From Lonsdalea britannica (lineage in GTDB: Bacteria; Pseudomonadota; Gammaproteobacteria; Enterobacterales; Enterobacteriaceae), in contig NZ_CAMKXG010000019.1 of assembly GCF_946477055.1 (NCBI RefSeq), positions 1-23,856 of the forward strand: a stretch of DNA of 23,856 nucleotides, read 5' to 3'. Below are positions 18,152 through 23,856 of this stretch, piece by piece (position 1 is the first letter of the stretch; each line of letters begins with the position of its first letter). Made by a program: the position numbers and the translations under genes. The notes below the pieces were generated by a model, which worked only from the letters and a program-made list of their open reading frames with translations, searched no databases and was not told the origin of the DNA.

Positions 18152-19366
18152 ATGTCCCCTATCGAAAAATCCAAGAAATTGGAAAATGTTTGTTATGACA
18201 TCCGTGGCCCGGTGTTAAAAGAAGCCAAACGGTTAGAAGAAGAAGGCAACAAGGTTCTTAAACTTAACATCGGCAACCCTGCCCCATTCGGTTTCGAAGC
18301 CCCCGATGAAATTCTGGTTGACGTGATTAGGAACCTGCCGACCGCGCAAGGTTATTGCGACTCGAAAGGGCTCTATTCCGCCCGTAAGGCCATCGTCCAG
18401 CACTATCAGGCGCGCGGGCTGCGTGACATCACCGTAGAAGACGTTTACATCGGCAACGGCGTCTCCGAACTCATCGTGCAGTCCATGCAGGCTCTCCTGA
18501 ATAATGGCGATGAAATGCTGGTGCCTGCGCCGGACTATCCTTTATGGACGGCCGCCGTATCGCTGTCTAACGGTAAAGCCGTACATTATCGCTGCGACGA
18601 AGAGTCCGGCTGGTTTCCGGACCTGGATGATATTCGTAAAAAAATCACGCCGAACACGCGCGGTATCGTCATCATTAACCCGAATAACCCCACCGGCGCC
18701 GTTTACAGCAAAGAGCTGTTGATGGAGATCGTCGAGATCGCCCGTCAAAACGACCTGATCATTTTCGCCGATGAGATCTACGACAAGATTCTGTATGACG
18801 AAGCCCAGCACCACTCCATTGCGGCACTGGCGCCGGACCTGCTGACAGTGACGTTCAACGGCCTGTCGAAAACCTATCGCGTGGCAGGTTTCCGTCAGGG
18901 TTGGATGGTATTGAACGGCCCCAAAAAGCATGCGAAAGGCTATATCGAAGGGCTGGAGATGCTCGCCTCGATGCGTCTTTGCGCCAACGTCCCCATGCAA
19001 CATGCAATTCAGACGGCGCTCGGCGGTTATCAGAGCATCAGTGAATTTATTCGCCCCGGCGGCCGTTTGTATGAACAGCGTAATCGCGCCTGGGAATTGA
19101 TTAACCAGATCCCCGGCGTCTCCTGCGTGAAACCGTCCGGTGCTCTCTATATGTTCCCGCGTATCGACGCGAAGCGTTTCAACCTTCACGACGACCAGAA
19201 GCTGGTGCTGGATCTGCTGCTGCAGGAAAAAGTTCTGCTGGTTCAGGGGAGCGCGTTCAACTGGCCGGAGCCAGACCATGTTCGCATCGTGACGCTGCCG
19301 CGCGTCGACGAGCTGGATATGGCTGTGCATAAGCTGGGACGTTTCCTCGAACACTACCACCAGTAA
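18152..19366 (+). CDS. alaA: glutamate-pyruvate aminotransferase AlaA
   Basis: AlaA is a pyridoxal-phosphate enzyme of aminotransferase class I that makes L-alanine from pyruvate and glutamate; it is a main alanine-forming transaminase in E. coli. The 404-residue product is collinear with the E. coli protein. Visible active-site residues are Asn179 in NPNNPTG, Asp207 and Tyr210 in FADEIYD, and the Schiff-base Lys240 in GLSKTYRVAGFRQGW. A C-terminal arginine in IVTLPR probably binds the substrate carboxylate. The start MSPIEKSKKLENVCYD matches the family, with AAGG eight bases upstream. It is transcribed away from lrhA, is monocistronic and ends at a strong terminator. In E. coli it is controlled by Lrp. 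Confidence 0.97.
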   Translation: MSPIEKSKKLENVCYDIRGPVLKEAKRLEEEGNKVLKLNIGNPAPFGFEAPDEILVDVIRNLPTAQGYCDSKGLYSARKAIVQHYQARGLRDITVEDVYIGNGVSELIVQSMQALLNNGDEMLVPAPDYPLWTAAVSLSNGKAVHYRCDEESGWFPDLDDIRKKITPNTRGIVIINPNNPTGAVYSKELLMEIVEIARQNDLIIFADEIYDKILYDEAQHHSIAALAPDLLTVTFNGLSKTYRVAGFRQGWMVLNGPKKHAKGYIEGLEMLASMRLCANVPMQHAIQTALGGYQSISEFIRPGGRLYEQRNRAWELINQIPGVSCVKPSGALYMFPRIDAKRFNLHDDQKLVLDLLLQEKVLLVQGSAFNWPEPDHVRIVTLPRVDELDMAVHKLGRFLEHYHQ

Positions 19367-19387
19367 TCACTGCGGTCGGTACATCAC

Positions 19388-19420
19388 ACGGGCAGCGCTT
19401 TATGGCGCTGCCCGTTTTTT
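19388..19420 (+). terminator. Rho-independent terminator of alaA
   Basis: ACGGGCAGCGC (19388-19398) pairs perfectly with GCGCTGCCCGT (19405-19415) around a 6-base loop, followed by TTTTT. It is 21 bases beyond the alaA stop and separates alaA from yfbR. Confidence 0.92.
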
Positions 19421-19456
19421 CATCCGATTCCCACCCCGCCGAGCGCCGGGGCTGAG

Positions 19457-19485
19457 TTGCTAATTCTGCGTCAAGCGACCACAAT
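19457..19485 (+). promoter_or_regulatory. candidate yfbR promoter
   Basis: TTGCTA (19457-19462) and CACAAT (19480-19485) are 17 bases apart, each with two mismatches to sigma-70 consensus. Transcription would begin near 19492, about 25 bases before the yfbR ATG. A promoter is expected here because alaA ends in a strong terminator just upstream. Confidence 0.4.
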
Positions 19486-19516
19486 GGTTTTTCCCTCCGC
19501 GTATTGAGAGAGTGCT

Positions 19517-20116
19517 ATGGTTCAAAGTCATTTCTTCGCCCATCTATCCCGTCTAAAACTGATTAACCGCTGGCCGCTGATGCGTAACGTCCGCACGGAA
19601 AACGTCTCGGAACACAGTTTGCAGGTCGCGTTTGTGGCCCATGCGCTTGCCGTTATCAGAAACCGCAAATTCGGCGGGGATCTCAATGCCGAGCGTATCG
19701 CCCTGCTCGCGATGTACCACGATGCCAGCGAAGTGCTGACCGGCGACATGCCGACGCCCATCAAGTATTACAACGCCCAGATGGCGCACGAATATAAAAA
19801 GATCGAGAAAATCGCTCAGCAAAAGCTTATCGATATGCTGCCAAGCGAACTGCAGGAAGACTATCGCATGCTGCTGGATGATACCTATACCAGCGAGGAA
19901 GAGCATGCGGTGGTTAAACAGGCTGATGCGCTGTGCGCCTACCTGAAATGTCTGGAAGAGCTGTCGGCTGGCAATAATGAATTCGTATTGGCCAAAGCGC
20001 GTCTGGAAAAAACGCTGCAACAACGACACAGTCAGGAAATGGACTATTTCATGACCGTGTTCATTCCCAGCTTCAGCCTCTCCCTGGATGAAATCAGCCA
20101 GGACTCTCCGCTATAA
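19517..20116 (+). CDS. yfbR: HD-domain 5'-deoxynucleotidase YfbR
   Basis: YfbR is a metal-dependent 5'-nucleotidase that removes phosphate from deoxyribonucleoside 5'-monophosphates and helps control nucleotide pools, including dUMP supply. The 199-residue product equals the E. coli length. The HD metal site is visible: His33 (SEHSLQVA), His68-Asp69 ([12 protein letters not shown]) and Asp137 ([11 protein letters not shown]). Arg18 and Glu72, catalytic in the E. coli enzyme, are also in place. GAGAG stands a few bases before the ATG. The last six bases overlap the end of convergent yfbS. Confidence 0.96.
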   Translation: MVQSHFFAHLSRLKLINRWPLMRNVRTENVSEHSLQVAFVAHALAVIRNRKFGGDLNAERIALLAMYHDASEVLTGDMPTPIKYYNAQMAHEYKKIEKIAQQKLIDMLPSELQEDYRMLLDDTYTSEEEHAVVKQADALCAYLKCLEELSAGNNEFVLAKARLEKTLQQRHSQEMDYFMTVFIPSFSLSLDEISQDSPL

Positions 20117-21952
20117 CGGGGAGAACGGGTAGAGCCACGGGATCATCACAACGCTCACGCCCATGACCAATACGGTGAAAGGCACCCCGATTTTGAGGAA
20201 GTCGCTGAACCGGTAACCGCCCGGTGCTAATACCAACGTATTCACCGGCGAGGAGACGGGCGTCATGAATGCCGCTGAAGCGGCGATAGCAATAATCATG
20301 GCAAACGGATAAGGCGACACCTGCATTTGGTCGGCTGCGGCGATAGCAATGGGTGCCATGAGCACCGCCGTCGCCGTATTCGAAATGAACAGACCAATCA
20401 CCGCACACAGTACGAACAGACACGCCAGCATCACCTGCGGCCCGGCATCCCCCGCGACGTCCATCAATCCTTTGACAATCATCGCCACCCCGCCCGTTTT
20501 CTCCAGCGCCAGCGCAAAGGGCATCATACCGATAATCAGCATCAGGCTCGGCCAGTGTACCGCGCGATAGGCGCTCTCCATATCAATGCAGCGAAATTGG
20601 CCCATCATCAGACAGGCGATCAGCGCCGCGACCGCATTAGGGATCTCATCGGTCAGCATCATGGCGATCATCAACGCGAGGCAGAACAACGCATGAGGCG
20701 CCTGACTTTTCGCGGGGGCCACTTCGTCCACTTCGGCGGGTAAATTCAGCACGATAAAATTCTGTTTTTGCTGATACAGCTGGCGAATATTACGCCAGTC
20801 CCCGATCACCAGCAGGATATCGCCCAATTGAAGTGGCTCATTCGACAACGCGCCGTCCAGCGCTTCGCCGTTGCGGCGTATCCCCACCACCGTCAGGCCA
20901 TATCGGCTACGAAACATCGCATCCTGAAGGGTTTTACCCACCAGCTCCGAGTCTGGGATCAGTGAAACTTCCGCCATGCCGACATCACGCGCCTGCTCAG
21001 AGAAATATTCGCCGCGCAGCACCATGGGCTCCAGCAGATGCGCAGAGCAGAACTCACGCAGATCGACGTCGGAAGCCGACATATCGATCAACAGAACATC
21101 GTTCAGGCGCAGTTCGGTATTCACCGCAACGCTAATCATCACTCGTCTGAACTTGCGCCAGCGCTCGATCCCTACGACGTTAGCGCCGAAACGCTGGCGC
21201 AAGTTAAGATCGTCCAGCCGCTGGCCGACAAATGGGGAACCCCGTCGAATCGCCAGCCGCCGCGCTCGTCCCGTCAGCTTGTAGTCGCGGATCAAATCCC
21301 GAAATGTCTTTCGCTTCCACGCGTCTTTATTATCGCCGCTGTCGTTACTCCCCAGCCAGAAACGCGCCACCAGCATATAGCCAATACCGACCAACAGAAC
21401 CACTACGCCGATGGGCGTCATGCCGAAAAAGCCAAAGCCCGCGATATGGTTGCGCATCAGTTCGCTGTTCACCACCATGTTGGGCGCGGTAGCAACCAGG
21501 GTCATCATACCGCTGATCAGGCCGGCGAAACTCAGAGGCATCAGCAGACGAGCGGGCGAACTCTTCATGCGTGCCGCGACGTTCAAAACCACCGGAATAA
21601 AAATCGCCACGACGCCGGTGGAGCTCATAAACGCGCCCAGCCCCGCGACAGTCAGCATAAGCAGCACCAACATTCGAACTTCACTCTCTCCGGCGACATG
21701 CATTAACCAGTCGCCGACCTGATACGCAACCCCGGTCCGCACCAACCCCTCGCCGATGACAAACAAGGCGGCAATCAATATTACGTTTGGATCGCTAAAC
21801 CCCATCAACGCTTCCGGCAACGTTAGCGTGCCGCTTAAGACAAAAGCGATGATGACCAACAATGCGACCACATCCATTCGCAATTTGTTGGTGGCGAACA
21901 AAACGATGGCGATGAACAACAACGTCAACACCCATAGCAGCTCACGGGTCAC
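20111..21952 (-). CDS. yfbS: SLC13/DASS-family transporter with two TrkA-C domains
   Basis: YfbS is an inner-membrane protein of the divalent anion:Na+ symporter (SLC13) group; its substrate is not established. Hydrophobic blocks at residues about 1-205 and about 400-613 flank two soluble TrkA-C (RCK-C) domains near residues 220-295 and 310-390, each with a G-x-x-L-D/Q-D core and a D-V/I-L-L-I/V strand. The conserved [13 protein letters not shown] and [13 protein letters not shown] repeats, one in each half, fit this family. GTG at 21950-21952 is chosen because AGGAGG lies five bases upstream and the sequence then matches E. coli YfbS (TRELLWVL). A GTG six bases earlier overlaps that AGGAGG. 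The gene overlaps yfbR tail to tail by 6 bp, with no terminator visible. Confidence 0.93.
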   Translation of the reverse strand: MTRELLWVLTLLFIAIVLFATNKLRMDVVALLVIIAFVLSGTLTLPEALMGFSDPNVILIAALFVIGEGLVRTGVAYQVGDWLMHVAGESEVRMLVLLMLTVAGLGAFMSSTGVVAIFIPVVLNVAARMKSSPARLLMPLSFAGLISGMMTLVATAPNMVVNSELMRNHIAGFGFFGMTPIGVVVLLVGIGYMLVARFWLGSNDSGDNKDAWKRKTFRDLIRDYKLTGRARRLAIRRGSPFVGQRLDDLNLRQRFGANVVGIERWRKFRRVMISVAVNTELRLNDVLLIDMSASDVDLREFCSAHLLEPMVLRGEYFSEQARDVGMAEVSLIPDSELVGKTLQDAMFRSRYGLTVVGIRRNGEALDGALSNEPLQLGDILLVIGDWRNIRQLYQQKQNFIVLNLPAEVDEVAPAKSQAPHALFCLALMIAMMLTDEIPNAVAALIACLMMGQFRCIDMESAYRAVHWPSLMLIIGMMPFALALEKTGGVAMIVKGLMDVAGDAGPQVMLACLFVLCAVIGLFISNTATAVLMAPIAIAAADQMQVSPYPFAMIIAIAASAAFMTPVSSPVNTLVLAPGGYRFSDFLKIGVPFTVLVMGVSVVMIPWLYPFSPL

Positions 21953-22003
21953 TAGCACCTCCTGTTAGTGGCAATCCTTAAAACAGAGAACTCAGCATGA
22001 CAT

Positions 22004-22027
22004 AAAAAAACCCTGCAAAAGCAAGGT
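22004..22027 (-). terminator. Rho-independent terminator after yfbT
   Basis: On the minus strand ACCTTGC pairs with GCAGGGT (one G-U pair) around TTTT and is followed by a T tract (A at 22004-22010 on plus). It lies about 35 bases beyond the yfbT stop and before yfbS, so yfbS probably has its own promoter. Confidence 0.7.
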
Positions 22028-22061
22028 TGATATTTTTATTCCCCACACCCGTTCGTTATCT

Positions 22062-22718
22062 TCAGCGTGACGCGGTGACGACAAAACCCGCGTCGCCAGA
22101 CGTCACATCCAACTGCTCCAGGGAGCTAAGCACCATGTCGACTTTATCCAAATCGGGCGTGTCCGACGGTGCGTTAACAGCGATAACTTTCGCCTTTGCG
22201 GCAAGACCGGACTGCACTCCGGCGGGGGCATCTTCGACGACGGCGCAATCCTGCGGGTTAAGCCCCAACAGCTGTGCGCCAAGCAGATAGGCGTCCGGAT
22301 GCGGTTTTCCTTGGGAGACGCGTTCCGCGGTCACAAACTCTCGCGGCATTAACAACCCTGCGGCTTTATGGCGGGCATAGGCTACCGGCACGGACCCTGA
22401 AGTGACGATGGCCCAAGGCACATTGAGCGCCTCCAGACGCTGAAGCAGCGCCTGCGCGCCGGGCATGGCGGTGATGCCTTCCAGATCCGTCGATTCTCTC
22501 TCTTCCAATACCTGATAAGCGTGCTGAATTTCCGCTTCACTCTTATCGTGAAGGAAGTGACGCAACGACGTGATGGCTTGCTTACCATGAATAAAATCAA
22601 GCACCTGCTGTGGATCTAACCCTTGCCCCTCCGCCCACCAGCGCCAGGCGTTTTCAACAACAGGTAAAGAGTTGACTAATGTACCGTCCAGATCAAACAG
22701 AAAACCTTTAACTTCCAC
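22062..22718 (-). CDS. yfbT: HAD-family sugar phosphatase YfbT (HxpA)
   Basis: YfbT is a cytosolic haloacid-dehalogenase phosphatase; the E. coli enzyme acts on sugar and polyol phosphates. All HAD motifs are present: motif I Asp9 and Asp11 (FDLDGTLV), motif II in IVTSGS (about residues 104-109), motif III Lys138 (GKPHPDAY) and motif IV Glu162-Asp163 (VVEDAPAG). The cap domain lies between about residues 18 and 85. The frame runs much further upstream into yfbU, but homologues begin at this point. The GTG at 22716-22718, with AGAGG six bases before it, is chosen and gives 218 residues (E. coli 216). It starts 19 bases after yfbU and is probably cotranscribed with it. Confidence 0.93.
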   Translation of the reverse strand: MEVKGFLFDLDGTLVNSLPVVENAWRWWAEGQGLDPQQVLDFIHGKQAITSLRHFLHDKSEAEIQHAYQVLEERESTDLEGITAMPGAQALLQRLEALNVPWAIVTSGSVPVAYARHKAAGLLMPREFVTAERVSQGKPHPDAYLLGAQLLGLNPQDCAVVEDAPAGVQSGLAAKAKVIAVNAPSDTPDLDKVDMVLSSLEQLDVTSGDAGFVVTASR

Positions 22719-22737
22719 CGTTAACCTCTTTGCTTTA

Positions 22738-23232
22738 TCAAGCGTTGACGATTTGTGAAATTTCCACCGCGCTGAGGTGATATTGCCGCGGACAGGCAAG
22801 CCAAATGTTAAGCATACGCGAGTACTTATCCCACATGGGGGTTTGAGCATTAAAGCCGTGCGTACCGGCGTCAAAATGCAGATAACGGCCTTCCGTATGC
22901 ACCATGAAGCGAACATATCCCAGAAAGCGTGCTTCCGTGGCGGCGTCAAAACCTAAAAACGCCAGTCGGCGTTCGCTGAACTCGGGTTTTTGAGACAAGT
23001 TGCTCCAGGAAACCTGCAGCGCGTGGTGCATTTCCATCATATTGATAATGATACGGCAAATATCTTCGCTCAAATCGCCGAACTCATGGTCAAGTTCACG
23101 CATTTGCAGGCCATAGCCTCGCTCAATAATAGTCCGCAACCGCCGATATCGCTCTGCGTTCTTTGGGTCCAGCAGGGTCATGACTTGATATTGATTTGAC
23201 AGGATTAATCGTTGGGCATTGGTTATGTCCAT
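22738..23232 (-). CDS. yfbU: YfbU family protein (UPF0304)
   Basis: This matches the enterobacterial YfbU family, whose function is not established. The 164-residue product from the ATG at 23230-23232 equals the E. coli length; GGAGA lies five bases upstream. The frame is open for 18 codons further but lacks family similarity there. The protein looks soluble and helical, with conserved segments [51 protein letters not shown] and [16 protein letters not shown]. It is followed by yfbT after 19 bases; a 127-bp gap separates it from yfbV and may hold a promoter, though I see no good one. Confidence 0.93.
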   Translation of the reverse strand: MDITNAQRLILSNQYQVMTLLDPKNAERYRRLRTIIERGYGLQMRELDHEFGDLSEDICRIIINMMEMHHALQVSWSNLSQKPEFSERRLAFLGFDAATEARFLGYVRFMVHTEGRYLHFDAGTHGFNAQTPMWDKYSRMLNIWLACPRQYHLSAVEISQIVNA

Positions 23233-23359
23233 GGCGCTCTCCAGAATCACCTTCCGCCAAGGTCGGTGTAAAAAGAAGAATCGCATACTCCCTGCAAAGT
23301 AGTTTTTGATTTAGAGCGGTATCGGAAGGAAATAGAGACGGGGTAAAACGAGACCCACA

Positions 23360-23815
23360 TCAAAGATCGTCGAGAAAGGCCTTGTCTAGCTGCTTGAAGG
23401 CGCGTTTAAGTACGTCAGCCAACATCTGATACGTCGGCTTTTCTTCCAGCGGCGCCAGAGCGAGTCCCGCGTCCAGCAGTCGCTGACGAATATCGTGAAA
23501 CCACTGCAATAAGGAAGGCGGCAATGGCGTGATGGCGCGACGACCCAACCACCACAATCCCTGCATCGGAAGACTCAACGCGAACAGCGCGGTTGCCACG
23601 ACGGGCCCCAGTTGACCGCCCAAAGCCACCTGCCAGGAGAGCGTGAAAACGGCCAGCGGCGGCATGAAGCGAATAGCGAAAAGTGTGGTGCGTACAACGC
23701 GGTTCTCAGGAAATACCGGGGCCAGACGCTTGTCTGCAGGCCAGGTCTTCATATAGTGCTGGCCGAGTCTCAACAGCTTGAACCAGCCCGCTTTACCGGT
23801 AGGATTTGTCGTCAT
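23360..23815 (-). CDS. yfbV: inner-membrane protein YfbV (UPF0208)
   Basis: YfbV is a small inner-membrane protein. In E. coli it helps keep the special DNA dynamics of the terminus macrodomain from spreading to neighbouring regions. The 151-residue product from the ATG at 23813-23815 equals the E. coli length, with GAGG six bases upstream. Two hydrophobic segments are visible, about residues 47-66 ([20 protein letters not shown]) and 70-92. The C-terminus [15 protein letters not shown] is strongly conserved. The frame continues into the adapter at the window end and would add MYKRQ plus five residues, an artefact that must not be annotated. In E. coli the divergent neighbour is ackA, here beyond the edge. 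Confidence 0.94.
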   Translation of the reverse strand: MTTNPTGKAGWFKLLRLGQHYMKTWPADKRLAPVFPENRVVRTTLFAIRFMPPLAVFTLSWQVALGGQLGPVVATALFALSLPMQGLWWLGRRAITPLPPSLLQWFHDIRQRLLDAGLALAPLEEKPTYQMLADVLKRAFKQLDKAFLDDL

Positions 23816-23830
23816 CGCACACCTCAACTT

Positions 23831-23856
23831 CTGTCTCTTATACACATCTCCGAGCC
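23831..23856. other. sequencing adapter (Nextera transposase end), not genomic
   Basis: The terminal bases read CTGTCTCTTATACACATCT (23831-23849), the Tn5 mosaic end used in Nextera libraries, followed by CCGAGCC (23850-23856), the start of the read-2 transposase adapter arm. This is untrimmed adapter at a contig end. Genomic sequence ends at about 23830. Confidence 0.97.

Noticed and set aside
22719..22949. 77-codon upstream extension of yfbT
   Set aside because: It is an alternative frame inside yfbU; the HAD fold starts at the GTG with its own ribosome-binding site.
1..23856. Search by eye for CRISPR arrays, insertion sequences, tRNA genes and prophage genes
   Set aside because: No regularly spaced repeats, transposase motifs, tRNA-like cloverleaf or phage-like genes were seen; gene order is standard for Enterobacterales. 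The Tn5 mosaic end at the right edge is library adapter, not a transposon.

Overview
The window is an enterobacterial chromosomal segment, most likely from the soft-rot family Pectobacteriaceae and probably Dickeya or a close relative. Gene order is that of the E. coli nuo-lrhA-alaA-yfbRSTUV region. The clue to the genus is the LysR regulator next to nuo: its 316-residue length fits Dickeya PecT as I remember it. No species is claimed.

Layout. A complete nuo operon for proton-pumping NADH:quinone oxidoreductase (complex I) lies on the minus strand between about 15.3 kb and 0.18 kb, in the order nuoA, B, CD (fused), E, F, G, H, I, J, K, L, M, N. Four junctions overlap by 4 bp (E/F, G/H, J/K, K/L). 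Three spacers of about 100-120 bp (B/CD, F/G, L/M) carry RNA hairpins. A strong terminator follows nuoN, and 7 codons of a possible next gene are seen at the left edge. The 643-bp gap upstream of nuoA holds a nuo promoter candidate and the terminator of the minus-strand regulator lrhA/pecT. Upstream of that regulator is a 1.25-kb AT-rich gap with a candidate promoter, a 16-bp palindrome, an AT-only inverted repeat, and an 11-nt perfect match to the seed of the small RNA ArcZ in the mRNA leader. To the right come alaA (alanine aminotransferase, plus strand) with its terminator, yfbR (5'-nucleotidase, plus), then minus-strand yfbS (SLC13-type transporter), yfbT (HAD phosphatase), yfbU and yfbV. 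In E. coli ackA-pta would follow, divergent from yfbV, but the window stops first.

Function. NuoE, F and G form the NADH-oxidising arm, NuoB, CD and I carry electrons to quinone, and NuoA, H, J, K, L, M and N form the membrane proton-pumping arm. All the Fe-S ligands I checked in NuoB, E, F, G and I, and the key charged membrane residues I checked in NuoA, K, L, M and N, are present. LrhA/PecT is a global repressor; in Dickeya it links virulence-enzyme and motility control to H-NS and ArcZ.

The last 26 bases are a sequencing adapter (Nextera transposase mosaic end plus read-2 arm), so the right edge is a contaminated contig end. I see no mobile element, tRNA, rRNA or CRISPR array. No wholly new system is evident; the most interesting DNA is the lrhA/pecT-alaA intergenic region.
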